Assembly: GCA_965203735.1 (NCBI GenBank)
Contig: OZ241909.1
Location: forward strand, 1,116,001 to 1,180,000
Reading direction: 5' to 3'
Length of the DNA stretch: 64,000 nt
DNA from: Bin55 sp965203735
Lineage (GTDB): Bacteria > Pseudomonadota > Gammaproteobacteria > Pseudomonadales > Azotimanducaceae
Shown: positions 19,140 to 28,553 of the stretch, one piece after another
Numbering within the stretch: the stretch's first letter is position 1
How the letters are laid out: each line of letters begins with the position of its first letter
Notes under the pieces: generated by a model
The model's input: the letters and a program-made list of their open reading frames with translations, nothing else
Told to the model about the DNA's origin: nothing
The model's database searches: none
Program-made: the position numbers and the translations under genes

Positions 19140-20485
19140 GGGAAAATGTCCACTAGAGAATCAATCGTTGCACAGGCTTTGAGTCGATCGACCAATAATC
19201 GTTCATAGGAAAGTTGAGTGTTGATTTGGTCGATGTAGCTTCGCGCGACCTCTGACAAACCAACAGCTTCATTTCTGTACAGACCAAGAGTTGCCTGTGC
19301 GTTTTCACTCGCTTGCTCGATTAGCTGGTCCTCATAGAGTTTCACTCTACTCGACAGAGTAATCCATTTTGAGTGGGCAATTTCAAGCTCGTAGTTCAAG
19401 TCTCTTAGGATTGAAACACCACTTTGGATCTTTGACTCAGCCCGAAGAGAAGCCGCCGACATTTTGCGCCGTAGACTTTCTCGATTCCATAGAGGCAAGC
19501 TAACCGAGACGGAAGCACTTAGGAAATCTGCCCGCGACTCTCCATTGGGGAGTTCGCCGTCGCGGTAGGCATAACCAACATCGAACGCCCACTTGGGGTT
19601 CAAACTTGCTTCCTCAACCTTCCTTTGTGCGACATCTGCGCTCTTCCTGGCATCGATCGCTTCGAGCTTGGGATGTGATTTAAGAGAGTTCGTTAGTTCT
19701 TCTAGTTCAGGAATGGAGTTCCAGTCGGGAAGTTTGTCTTCAACGGAGGTGTTTACGTCGCGTCCAAGCAACTGACCTAGGCGAATGTAGGCCTCACGCC
19801 GAAGTTGCTCGGCATGCGATAAGTGATCATCCAATCGCAACAGTTCCATTTCGGCTTGAAGTACGTCATTTTGATTGCGCTCACCCACTGAGTAAAGAGA
19901 TGTTGCAATGTCCACCAGATCCACGAATAGCTCTCGTGAATCCACCACTAACCTTACTGCCCTGTCCTGGTAGTAGGCTTCAAGCCACGCGTGACGAACT
20001 GCCAAGAGTATGTCAAGGTGGCGGTCTCTCGCTTGCTCTCGCTTCTCTTGTGCGAGATGTTCGTTTTTCTGAAATAACGCCAACCGTTGGCCCGTCGGAG
20101 GAATGTTCTGTCTCACTCCAAAGGTGAGTTGGGTCATTCCTTCACTACGAAACCCGCCGTGTTGAATGGGAAAATTCAAAAGGCCAGATCGAAGCTGTAA
20201 ATCCGGCAAACTCATGCTCGATTCAGCAATCTCGTCGTAAGCATCAGCTTGAGTGTTCAATGACTCGACTTTAGGTTCCTCTGTAAGCGCTATTTCCTCC
20301 GCCTCAGCGAGAGACAATGAATCGGCTTGTTCACCGTACGTGTCCAAGCAAAGTAAGAATAGTGCGCTCGCACACGCGCATTTGAGGTATAAGTTCTGAG
20401 CCAAGAATTTCCTCTTGCTTGGCGTTCCGGGGATACGACTTAGTACTGTGATGCGGTATTCCCCTGTCGGCTGAAAGTGCGGCAA
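19136..20485 (-). CDS. TolC-family outer-membrane efflux protein (CusC-like)
   Basis: A 449-residue outer-membrane factor of the CusCBA complex. It has an export signal at about residues 30-50 (ACASALFLLCL), then the paired long coiled-coil repeats of the OEP/TolC family, with the recurring L-x-x-A-x-x-x-A and 'G-x-x-x-x-x-D-x-L-x-A-E' elements (GERNQNDVLQAEMELLRL). It is the first gene of a three-gene run (C-B-A order) with a 4-bp overlap to cusB. The ATG start at 20485 leaves a long pre-signal segment; an in-frame TTG just before the signal is a plausible alternative. Confidence 0.88.
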   Translation of the reverse strand: MPHFQPTGEYRITVLSRIPGTPSKRKFLAQNLYLKCACASALFLLCLDTYGEQADSLSLAEAEEIALTEEPKVESLNTQADAYDEIAESSMSLPDLQLRSGLLNFPIQHGGFRSEGMTQLTFGVRQNIPPTGQRLALFQKNEHLAQEKREQARDRHLDILLAVRHAWLEAYYQDRAVRLVVDSRELFVDLVDIATSLYSVGERNQNDVLQAEMELLRLDDHLSHAEQLRREAYIRLGQLLGRDVNTSVEDKLPDWNSIPELEELTNSLKSHPKLEAIDARKSADVAQRKVEEASLNPKWAFDVGYAYRDGELPNGESRADFLSASVSVSLPLWNRESLRRKMSAASLRAESKIQSGVSILRDLNYELEIAHSKWITLSSRVKLYEDQLIEQASENAQATLGLYRNEAVGLSEVARSYIDQINTQLSYERLLVDRLKACATIDSLVDIFP

Positions 20486-20712
20486 ACTTTACCACACAAT
20501 AGTTGGAAATTCGGACTATTGACCAGGGATAAACCCTTTAGTTGAAACACTGTTTTCGAGTCTCCCAACAAGATCAACGAACCAAGGTCTTAGTGCATGA
20601 TAGGAGCTAGTATCGGTTGTTTCGTCCGATTCCAAGAATAGCGCTACGTCCGAAATCCTTTGAGTTACCATAGAGTTCACTTGGTTTTCTCAGCCACAGA
20701 TGGGAGTAGAAA

Positions 20713-21540
20713 ATGGCAGAGTTAGCGGTTTCGAGCGAATCTATCAAGCGTCATGACTTGGATATTCGACCTCTAAGTGGGGCGATGGGCGCAGAAATAA
20801 GAGGTGTAGACATAGCAGCGCTTGACGACGAGGGATTTCAAGTAGTTCGTTCTCTACTCCTTGAGTACTGTGCGATAGCACTGCATGGAAACGAACACTT
20901 GACAGACGATGACCTCCGCGAGTTTGGGATGCGTTGGGGAAAACTCGATGTACATGGGTACTCTCCGACGGTGAAAGGCTACGAGGACATCTTGAATATT
21001 AGTTCAGGACCAAAGACGCGTGGAAGCGCAGAAGGCTGGCACTCCGACGTTAGCTGGAAAGAGATTCCTCCCAAGATTTCAATGTTGCATGCACGACGTA
21101 TTCCCGATGTCGGCGGAGACACAATCTATGCGTCTCAGTACAAAGCGTACGAAGACTTGTCTGACAACATGAAGGAATTCTTGGACCCTCTCGAAGCTCA
21201 ACACGATGGAAGAGGATTCGACATTGACCTCATACGGACTCCATCGACTCACCCCATCGTCATTAGTCACCCGGAGACAGGGCGAAAAGCGCTTTACGTC
21301 AACAAAGGGTTTACTCGTCGAATACCTCAGCTACCGCCAATGGAAAGTAACGCGATACTGAATTTTCTGTACGAACACTGTACCCGCCAACGCTATCAAG
21401 CTCGAATCAGATACGAACCGGGTACGCTGGCGATGTGGGACAACCGATGCGTTCAACACTGCGCAGTTCCGGACTACGGGTATGAAGTGAGAGAAATGCA
21501 TCGCGTGGCAGTTCTGTGCGATGCACGTCCAGCCAAGTAG
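20713..21540 (+). CDS. TauD/TfdA-family Fe(II)/2-oxoglutarate dioxygenase
   Basis: A 275-residue non-haem iron oxygenase. The iron triad is visible as GWHSDVSW (H110, D112) and a distal QHCA histidine after AMWDNRC. The REMHR arginine near the end would bind 2-oxoglutarate. TauD and TfdA enzymes hydroxylate taurine, alkyl-sulfates or aryloxyacetates so that they fall apart; the true substrate is not readable. The GGGAG ribosome site supports ATG 20713. It is divergent from the cus operon and convergent with the following LLM oxidoreductase. Confidence 0.9.
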   Translation: MAELAVSSESIKRHDLDIRPLSGAMGAEIRGVDIAALDDEGFQVVRSLLLEYCAIALHGNEHLTDDDLREFGMRWGKLDVHGYSPTVKGYEDILNISSGPKTRGSAEGWHSDVSWKEIPPKISMLHARRIPDVGGDTIYASQYKAYEDLSDNMKEFLDPLEAQHDGRGFDIDLIRTPSTHPIVISHPETGRKALYVNKGFTRRIPQLPPMESNAILNFLYEHCTRQRYQARIRYEPGTLAMWDNRCVQHCAVPDYGYEVREMHRVAVLCDARPAK

Positions 21541-21596
21541 TCTTTCAGTTAACTTCGGAACTGCTTGATGGAGTGGTTTCCTAACGCTTGCTCCGG

Positions 21597-22601
21597 TTAG
21601 GCAGTTAGTTCCTCAACAATCTGCCCGCGATCCTCTGAGGAGAGATTGCCGTATGCGGCCGAGGTCCGGTCAATAACGTCACCAAATCTTGACTTGATTT
21701 GGTTTGCAATGTCCTGCGGTTCAGCGACGATCGCGAAGGCGTTCATGACATCGTCAGTGAATAGCGAACCCATTTCTGTCCATCTTCCCTGTTTCGACAT
21801 TGCATTGAGTTCGGGTTGTAGTTCGCCTGCACCGATACTGTCGAGAACCGGCTTGTAAGCTGGCGTCGATCCGTAAAAAGCCAGTTGCTGCTTGGTCGCG
21901 ACCTTGGCTCGATCAAGTTCGGCTTCATCGCGTCCGGTTACAACAAAAACGGGATAACTGATGTCGAAGTCTTCTCTCTTCTTACCGGACTTTGCCCAGC
22001 CTCGTTCCAACGCCGGTAGCGAGACTTCTCTGAGATAGGTTTCAGTCGTAAACGGATGCACAATCATTCCATCGGCCACTTCTCCCGCAACCTCGGTCAT
22101 CAGTGGACCCACAGCAGCAAGAAACACACGGGGAGCTCCGAATTCCACGTTAGTCGGCGAGAAGAAGGGCGTCATGAGCGTATGTGTGTAGAACTTTCCA
22201 TTGAATTGCAGCGGTTCTTTCTCGTACCACGTAGCCCAAATCGCGCGTAGGGCAAGTATGAACTCGCGCATTCGAGCAGCAGGATGGGACCAAGGCATGC
22301 TGAATCGTTTTGTTATGTGTGCTCTGATCTGTGAACCCAGCCCAAGGACAAACCGACCTTGAGACGCAAAATTAATGTCGTGGGCTGTATGGGCCAATAC
22401 CATAGGAGTACGAGCGAAAGCCACCGCAATTCCAGTGATGAGATCGACGTTGCTGGTGTGCAAAGCTGCCAAACTTAGTGGTAAGAATGGATCATGCCCA
22501 GTTTCAGCGGTTTGTATTCCACTGTATCCCGCTTCCTCGAATGCTCGTGCTTGATCCGCTACTTTCGCGAGATCGGTTCCTATTCCGATATCAACTTTCA
22601 T
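21597..22601 (-). CDS. LLM-class flavin/F420-dependent oxidoreductase 1
   Basis: A 334-residue luciferase-like TIM-barrel oxidoreductase. It has family landmarks: an early FEEAGYSGIQTAETGHDPF strand, RFVLGLGSQIRAH and the ADGMIVHPFTTETYL block. The pattern matches the mycobacterial MSMEG_2256-type subfamily, whose members are predicted to use coenzyme F420, though FMN use is also possible. It would oxidise an unidentified substrate in the cytosol. It is the first of three LLM genes within 5.6 kb; they sit in mixed orientations and have diverged from each other. Confidence 0.85.
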   Translation of the reverse strand: MKVDIGIGTDLAKVADQARAFEEAGYSGIQTAETGHDPFLPLSLAALHTSNVDLITGIAVAFARTPMVLAHTAHDINFASQGRFVLGLGSQIRAHITKRFSMPWSHPAARMREFILALRAIWATWYEKEPLQFNGKFYTHTLMTPFFSPTNVEFGAPRVFLAAVGPLMTEVAGEVADGMIVHPFTTETYLREVSLPALERGWAKSGKKREDFDISYPVFVVTGRDEAELDRAKVATKQQLAFYGSTPAYKPVLDSIGAGELQPELNAMSKQGRWTEMGSLFTDDVMNAFAIVAEPQDIANQIKSRFGDVIDRTSAAYGNLSSEDRGQIVEELTA

Positions 22602-22922
22602 GGAGATTCCTTATGCGCTCACGTGCGACGACACTGGCGGCTATGGTACCAATGGCACGTCGACTGTGCTCTGGCGACCAAAAAGTAGATCTCACTTGAA
22701 ATGCAATGGCAGCACACCGGACATTTGAGTCATTTTGTTGAGCACAATGTGTCGAAGAGTCGATACAGAGCCCAAAATCTGAACATTCTTATAGGAATTT
22801 TGATTTCTGGGCATCGTCTCTCGGAGCATATAATTTTTGCATCCGCAGCGCGACGTGATCGTCCGCAATTACTGCGAACACACTAAGTCTGACACTCCCA
22901 ATCACATTCCCAAGAACTCACT
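22602..22922. other. Divergent intergenic region between LLM 1 and mmsA-like gene
   Basis: 321 bp that must contain both promoters. No coding frame is convincing and I cannot pick a firm -35/-10 pair, although the middle (about 22780-22840) is AT-rich. Confidence 0.45.
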
Positions 22923-24455
22923 ATGCCAGCCATTCCAGCAGAACGAATAGAGACATCGAACACACTCGGACACTTCATTGACGGAAAGGAAGTTGTTGAT
23001 CAGAACCGTACGCTTGCAATTACCAATCCAGCTACCGGAAGTGTCTCTCGAAACGTTGCTTGTGCCAACAAGAGCATGGTTGAGCTGGCTGTTGAAGCAG
23101 CATCCGCTGCGCTTCCAGCTTGGAAAGGCACCGAGCCGCTGAAACGAGCACGAGTTCTATTTCGGTTTAAGCAATTGCTCGAAGAGCACTCCGACGAAAT
23201 CGTGTCTTTGGTTACCAATGAACATGGCAAGACGATTGATGACTCTAAAGGCGAGCTAGTCCGTGGAATTGAGGTAGTGGAGTATGCATGTGGAATCCCT
23301 GAACTGCTTAAGGGAGAACACACACCGGACGTTGGACCGAGCATTGACAGTTGGTCACAGTTTCAACCGCTTGGAGTAGTGGCCGGCATCACTCCATTCA
23401 ATTTTCCGGTCATGGTTCCCATGTGGATGTATCCGATTGCAATCGCTTGTGGCAACACTTTCGTTCTCAAACCGTCGGAAAAAGATCCCAGTGCGCCGTT
23501 GTTCTGCGCGAAATTGCTCGCGGAAGCCGGCTTGCCCGAAGGTGTCTTCAATCTGATCAACGGGGACAAAGAGACAGTAGATGGGATTCTTGAACACGAG
23601 CATATTCAGGCCGTGAGCTTTGTAGGATCCACTCCCGTTGCAAAGTATGTCCACTCAAGAGGAACTGAATTCGGCAAACGAGTACAGGCTTTGGGCGGAG
23701 CGAAAAACCATGCTGTGGTCATGCCCGATGCTGATATTGATCAAGTGGTTAATGCGTTGCTTGGTGCAGCCTATGGTTCGTGCGGCGAGCGCTGCATGTC
23801 GATTTCAGTGGTCGTATGTGTTGGAGACGAGACAGCTGATGCATGTGTGAACACTATGAAGGAAAAACTAGCACAACTAAAAGTAGGTGATGGCACAGAC
23901 CCCTCGTGCGAGATGGGACCACTTGTATCCAGTGCTCACCGAGAACGAGTACGAAATTATGTCGAAGTTGGAATTGCTGAAGGTGCCTCACTAGTTGTGG
24001 ACGGCCGTGGACTTAGGGTTGTTGGACGAGAAGACGGGTTCTTTCTCGGTCCTTGCCTGTTCGACAATGTCAGCGCTGAAATGCAGATCTATCGTGACGA
24101 GATCTTCGGACCGGTACTTTGCGTTGTTCGAACCAACTCACAAGAGCGCGCCATGGAGCTAATCAATGATCACGAGTACGGCAACGGCACGTGTATTTTC
24201 ACGCGTGACGGGGAAGCTGCAAAGTACTTCTCAGACAACATCAAGGTCGGTATGGTGGGTATAAACGTGCCGCTACCAGTTCCTGTTGCGACGCACAGCT
24301 TCGGAGGATGGAAACGGTCGTTGTTCGGGGACCTCTATGCGTACGGTCCTGATGCGGTGCGCTTCTATACCCGTCGAAAGACGATCACGCAAAGATGGAT
24401 GTCAGGCGGTGTGCGTGAGAAGCTGAACTACGCTTTTCCTAGCAACCCGCTTTGA
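22923..24455 (+). CDS. mmsA: CoA-acylating methylmalonate-semialdehyde dehydrogenase
   Basis: A 510-residue aldehyde dehydrogenase. The catalytic cysteine lies in YGSCGERCMSIS, a signature of the CoA-acylating MMSDH branch, and the coenzyme motif VSFVGSTPVAKY and the ALGGAKNHAVVMPDAD block are also present. It converts methylmalonate semialdehyde (valine or thymine breakdown) or malonate semialdehyde to propionyl- or acetyl-CoA, with NAD+ and CoA. No other valine-catabolic genes are adjacent. Start ATG 22923 lacks a strong ribosome site. Length matches the family. Confidence 0.93.
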   Translation: MPAIPAERIETSNTLGHFIDGKEVVDQNRTLAITNPATGSVSRNVACANKSMVELAVEAASAALPAWKGTEPLKRARVLFRFKQLLEEHSDEIVSLVTNEHGKTIDDSKGELVRGIEVVEYACGIPELLKGEHTPDVGPSIDSWSQFQPLGVVAGITPFNFPVMVPMWMYPIAIACGNTFVLKPSEKDPSAPLFCAKLLAEAGLPEGVFNLINGDKETVDGILEHEHIQAVSFVGSTPVAKYVHSRGTEFGKRVQALGGAKNHAVVMPDADIDQVVNALLGAAYGSCGERCMSISVVVCVGDETADACVNTMKEKLAQLKVGDGTDPSCEMGPLVSSAHRERVRNYVEVGIAEGASLVVDGRGLRVVGREDGFFLGPCLFDNVSAEMQIYRDEIFGPVLCVVRTNSQERAMELINDHEYGNGTCIFTRDGEAAKYFSDNIKVGMVGINVPLPVPVATHSFGGWKRSLFGDLYAYGPDAVRFYTRRKTITQRWMSGGVREKLNYAFPSNPL

Positions 24456-24502
24456 CGAGTTATAGATCTTGCACTCTTAGTACTGCGGTACTCAGACACT
24501 CA

Positions 24503-25507
24503 TTAGTCAAACCGGAAGTTCTTGCCTGAAAACGCTTCAAACGTTCTATAGGCATGATCTAGTTCGCGGCCGACAGGGGCGATAATGCTTGTGTTAATGC
24601 CCTGATCGGCATGTGTTTGAATCCGCTCGCGACATTCATCTGCGGATCCAACTACGCCGATTTGATCTACTAAGTCGTCATGGAATGCGGCCGCTGTCCT
24701 ATTTCGATCACGAGCCGCCCACCCCTCAAGGATTTCGTTGGCTTCTTCCTCAAAACCACACCACTTCATGAAGTTGTTGTAGACAGGATTCGAGAAGTAC
24801 GGAATGAAATGCTGTCGAAATTTCTCGTAGCCCTCTGACTTGTCGTCGGTCACGATCACGGCAAAACGGTTAACGACCTCCAAGTCTTCCAGTTTCTTGC
24901 CCGCTCTAGCTGCACCAATTCGAATGTGTTCAAGCATGCGTGGGAGTGCTGACTTAGGCCATAGATTCAGAATTACTCCGTCTCCGAACTGTGCGGCCAT
25001 TTCCAGCATCTTGGGTCTGAGTCCGGCGAGATAGATTGGCACGGCCGGATCCGCCGGTTTTTGAGAGTAGCCGCGACTGAAGATAGTGTCCAAATCCGTG
25101 AAGTTGGTTTTGTCGCCGTTGAGCATGCTCCGTACGACCAAGGCGGTTTCTTTCACCCGGGTAAGCGGCTTTTCGAGCTTAATTCCGTTGAAGTTCTGCA
25201 TGATGATTTCGCTGGAAGACCCCAATCCGAGAATGAATCGACCTGGTAGAGCCTGTGCGATAACGTCAGTCGATGCCGCTAGAACAGTCGTCGATCTAGT
25301 GTAAACAGGCACAATCGCCATTCCGATTCGAAGCTTCTTAGTGTGAGCGGCAATGGCCGCCGCAGTTGTCATGCCGTCTGGTGCGCCCGGATCTGCAAAC
25401 CAGCCATCGGTGTAACCGTTTTCTTCAGCCCACTTGACGAGATCGATAGTGTCTTGAAGAACTTGGTTGAGTGGCAGCGAAACCGCCATTCTCTTTTGGA
25501 AAGTCAT
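24503..25507 (-). CDS. LLM-class flavin/F420-dependent oxidoreductase 2
   Basis: A 334-residue luciferase-like oxidoreductase. Landmarks are the opening NQVLQDTIDLVKWAEENGYTDGWFADPG, RFILGLGSSSEII and PAVPIYLAGLRPKMLEMAAQFGDGVIL. The order of strands matches F420-dependent methylenetetrahydromethanopterin-reductase-like LLM proteins, but no substrate can be assigned. A GGAG ribosome site lies about ten bases before ATG 25507. It points away from a PPOX-family gene on the same strand that may share its promoter and cofactor. Confidence 0.85.
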   Translation of the reverse strand: MTFQKRMAVSLPLNQVLQDTIDLVKWAEENGYTDGWFADPGAPDGMTTAAAIAAHTKKLRIGMAIVPVYTRSTTVLAASTDVIAQALPGRFILGLGSSSEIIMQNFNGIKLEKPLTRVKETALVVRSMLNGDKTNFTDLDTIFSRGYSQKPADPAVPIYLAGLRPKMLEMAAQFGDGVILNLWPKSALPRMLEHIRIGAARAGKKLEDLEVVNRFAVIVTDDKSEGYEKFRQHFIPYFSNPVYNNFMKWCGFEEEANEILEGWAARDRNRTAAAFHDDLVDQIGVVGSADECRERIQTHADQGINTSIIAPVGRELDHAYRTFEAFSGKNFRFD

Positions 25508-25625
25508 GAACTCAATCTCCTTGAGCCTCTACGAGCTCGGGTTTGACGAATACTCATTGCCATGAGTGGTTTGAAAATAGCCCGCAATTCTATTGCCTCT
25601 ATGTGCCAGCAATTCGCGAGCTGCG

Positions 25626-26099
25626 CTAGTACCTGCCTCCCAATTTCGAGTGATCCCATGAAATGAATCGTTGCGGAATGAACTTCAGTACGACGCGCTT
25701 TGATGCCGTACCACCTACCGATTCCCTTAATCTCTCTCGTTGTTCGTCGGTGAGGGTTCGGCCTTTTGCGTTTATGTTTACCAACGTCTCAGTCACAACT
25801 TCTTGATCTTCGACAATCTCTGTTTGCGCATAGACAACTAGACCCTTCAGTTCTGCGTATTCCTCTCCTGACTCTATCAACAAAGAAGCACGAGGGTCGC
25901 GTTTCCAGTTTTTTACCTTTTGACTCTTGGCAAAAGTCGTGCAATAGCAGTTTCGATCTCCATCTGCATAGAACCACATTGGCATGGGATGGGGGAAACC
26001 ATTACGTCCATTGGACACGATGATTAAAGTGTGTGAGGTGGTTAGATACTCGTCTAATTCCGAATCCGTAAGTTCAATAATCTTTCTTCGTGATGGCAT
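25626..26099 (-). CDS. Pyridoxamine-5'-phosphate-oxidase-like (PPOX/F420-type) flavin-binding protein
   Basis: A 157-residue split-barrel protein. The sequence runs YLTTSHTLIIVSNGRNGFPHPMPMWF, then YCTTFAKSQKVKNWKRDPRASLLIESG, the classic order of PPOX-type F420- or FMN-binding proteins. They reduce or oxidise small molecules or bind flavin and haem. The gene is just upstream of LLM 2 on the same strand, which suggests shared F420/FMN use. This is inference; no F420 biosynthesis gene lies in the window. Confidence 0.82.
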   Translation of the reverse strand: MPSRRKIIELTDSELDEYLTTSHTLIIVSNGRNGFPHPMPMWFYADGDRNCYCTTFAKSQKVKNWKRDPRASLLIESGEEYAELKGLVVYAQTEIVEDQEVVTETLVNINAKGRTLTDEQRERLRESVGGTASKRVVLKFIPQRFISWDHSKLGGRY

Positions 26100-26204
26100 G
26101 TTGTAATTCTCAGCTCGAAATCGGATCTTCCATTAAACACAATCCGTCTTAGTGTTGTCTTGGGTTTGGTATCGTATGGAATTCTTCGACCCCTGTGAGC
26201 AAAC

Positions 26205-27203
26205 ATGCGACTCGGACTACTCTGTGGCATTGGCAGCAACTGGCGAGACACAATCGAAAAGGTTCGTATTGCTGAGTCGCTAGGCTACGAAATGGTGGCG
26301 ACAGGCGAAGCTTGGGGTCCTTCGACACTGCCATGGATGACGCTATTGGCCACACACACCGAGCGCATTCAGATCGGCACCTCGATTCTCAACGTCTACT
26401 CGAGGACTCCCGCAGCCATCGCACAAGAATTCGCCATGTTAGATGTGCTCTCCGGCGGGAGAATGATTTGTGGACTTGGTTCCTCCGGACACCGGGTGAT
26501 AGAGCACTTCCACGGAATAGAGTTCAACACGCCATTGCTTAGACTGCGAGAGTACGTGGAGATCATCAACACGTTGATCGCGGGAGATCGACTCGAATAT
26601 GAAGGCAAGATATTTCAGATGTCTCGTGGCTTCACTCTAGATTACGACCGTCCACGGAATCACATTCCGGTCTACATCGCAGCAATCACGCCAAAATCAA
26701 TCGTTCAAACTGGCGAGATTGCGGACGGGGTCTTTCCAATTCATTGGCCCAGAGACCACTTCACTACGCTTCGCACTCAGCTCGCACAAGGAGCATCGAA
26801 AAAGGGTCGCGATGTAGAGGCTATTACCATTGCTCCCTTCACGAACGTCTATGAACTCTCTGGAGAGAACGACGAGGGTGTGTGGATGGCAGCTCGTGCT
26901 CCATTGTTTCACTATATCAATCGCATGGGTGATTTCTACTGGAATATGCTCGCCGACAATGGTTTCGAAGAGGAAGTCTTAGCCTCGCGAGAGGCTTGGA
27001 GCCAACGAGACCGCTCAGCAGCAATGTCAGCAATAAGTGAACGGATGGTTCGGGAGATTCAAGTGATTGGAGGTCGTGAAGAACTGTCTGTGCAATTGCA
27101 AGAGCGATTCGAACTTGGTGCCGATGTCCAGCTCATACCGATGCCGACAGGAACAATCGAGCAAGTTGCTGGTCAACTTGAGCATCTCATCGGCCAAACC
27201 TAG
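26205..27203 (+). CDS. LLM-class flavin/F420-dependent oxidoreductase 3
   Basis: A 332-residue luciferase-like oxidoreductase with the landmarks IAESLGYEMVATGEAWGPST, MICGLGSSGHRVIEHFHG and HIPVYIAAITPKSIVQTGEIADGVFP. It is more like LLM 2 in layout (the early strand, then the glycine-rich turn) than LLM 1. It is divergent from the PPOX-type gene. A Gly/Glu acidic stretch after residue 210 fits the helical insertion of the family. Substrate and cofactor are unassigned. Confidence 0.85.
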   Translation: MRLGLLCGIGSNWRDTIEKVRIAESLGYEMVATGEAWGPSTLPWMTLLATHTERIQIGTSILNVYSRTPAAIAQEFAMLDVLSGGRMICGLGSSGHRVIEHFHGIEFNTPLLRLREYVEIINTLIAGDRLEYEGKIFQMSRGFTLDYDRPRNHIPVYIAAITPKSIVQTGEIADGVFPIHWPRDHFTTLRTQLAQGASKKGRDVEAITIAPFTNVYELSGENDEGVWMAARAPLFHYINRMGDFYWNMLADNGFEEEVLASREAWSQRDRSAAMSAISERMVREIQVIGGREELSVQLQERFELGADVQLIPMPTGTIEQVAGQLEHLIGQT

Positions 27204-27280
27204 TTGGAAGAATCGACCCAATCGACAATGACTTTGGGTCGATCCATCCCCAACAAACAACGAATGTCCAAGACGAGACG

Positions 27281-28513
27281 ATGACTACATTGAATGACTA
27301 CGAATTTCGTCCGATAGATTCAGACGAAATGAAGCAATTCCTTAGCCTGCAGCGTTATGTGTTTGCAGGCGATCCAGCTCCCTCCAAGGAGAAGAGGGAA
27401 CAGGAGGATAAGAACCTGTTAGAGCGTGAGGAGCCAACGGCTGCGTTCTACAAAGGCAAACTCGTTGCAACCTTCGGACAGTTTTCCTTCCGAATGCGCT
27501 TCAACGGCAAAGACGTTCGAGCGGATGGCGTCACTTCCGTAGGAACCGATCCGGGGCACAGACGAAAAGGAATTGTGCGTAGATTAGTCATCGACAGGCT
27601 GCACAAAGCTCATGAAGAAGGTATTCCAGCTTCCGTTTTGTGGGCTTCAATGGGTGCCATCTATCAACGATTCGGCTACGGGTTGGCATCGTCAGGGTAT
27701 AAGTACCGATTTGATCCTCGAGAGGCGGAGTTTCAGTTTGGTGCGAATCCTGATAGTGGTTATGTCACCCGGTTTGGACCGGGCGACACTCCTCCGCAAG
27801 TTCCTGAACTCTACGAAGAGTTTCGTGCCCCGCGCAATCTCTTGTTACACCGTCCGAAGTTGGCCTGGGAGCACGCATACTACGGTCCTAAGCCGAACTA
27901 CCACTATGCAGTCCACTATAACGGGAGCGGTAAGCTCGATGGCTACGTTTCCTATCGCTTGCGTGAAATTCCCAAGTCCACGGATGGACCTGACCAGAGG
28001 TTTGGTATTCAGGACTTTGTCTACCTCAATAACGAGGCGTACAGAGCGCTTTGGGACTACATTCGAAATCACGATCTAGTCAAGGAGGTCGTTCTCTATG
28101 CTCCTCTCGACGATCCTGCAACTCAAATGATGCTTGAACCTCGCTTGCTACACCCAGAGTGGTTTGAAGGGGTCTGGTTACGCGTCGTCGATGTCCAGCA
28201 ACTGACGTCCAGCCGAATTTACTCAACCAAAGGCAACGTCAGTTTCGAGATTCGCGAAGACAGAGATTGCCCGTGGAATGTGGGTCGATATCGAATAGAG
28301 TCAAGTGGAGAACAGTGCGAAGTCTCAAACAACGCCAACACTGTTGATTTTCAAATCAGTATTAACGGGCTTGCGTCTCTGCTCAGTGGTCAGTCGTCGC
28401 TTTCCGTGCTCTGCTCATCCGGTAGAGCACAGGTCCAAGATCTAAGTCGCTTGCCTTACTTTGACGCATTCTTTGCGACCAAGTACAAGCCTTTTTGCAT
28501 CGACGATTTCTAG
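27281..28513 (+). CDS. GNAT-family N-acetyltransferase, Eis-like with C-terminal SCP2-type domain
   Basis: A 410-residue protein with a GNAT acetyl-CoA site SVGTDPGHRRKGIVRRLV (about residues 87-105) and a second helical half. Eis proteins of actinobacteria and other bacteria have this plan, N-terminal GNAT, second GNAT-like domain and a C-terminal sterol-carrier fold, and acetylate amines of drugs or small metabolites. The C-terminal acceptor/carboxylate region here ends with FDAFFATKYKPFCIDDF, typical of the family. It follows LLM 3 by 77 bp on the same strand, so the two may be co-transcribed. Confidence 0.85.
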   Translation: MTTLNDYEFRPIDSDEMKQFLSLQRYVFAGDPAPSKEKREQEDKNLLEREEPTAAFYKGKLVATFGQFSFRMRFNGKDVRADGVTSVGTDPGHRRKGIVRRLVIDRLHKAHEEGIPASVLWASMGAIYQRFGYGLASSGYKYRFDPREAEFQFGANPDSGYVTRFGPGDTPPQVPELYEEFRAPRNLLLHRPKLAWEHAYYGPKPNYHYAVHYNGSGKLDGYVSYRLREIPKSTDGPDQRFGIQDFVYLNNEAYRALWDYIRNHDLVKEVVLYAPLDDPATQMMLEPRLLHPEWFEGVWLRVVDVQQLTSSRIYSTKGNVSFEIREDRDCPWNVGRYRIESSGEQCEVSNNANTVDFQISINGLASLLSGQSSLSVLCSSGRAQVQDLSRLPYFDAFFATKYKPFCIDDF

Positions 28514-28553
28514 CTTGGAGAGATTTGGTTTGTGGATGGATTTCGCGGAGAAG

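Noticed and set aside
24456..24502. AGTAC-TGCG-GTACT stem as a terminator between mmsA-like and LLM 2
   Set aside because: Only a 5-bp stem with no T tract; too weak to call.
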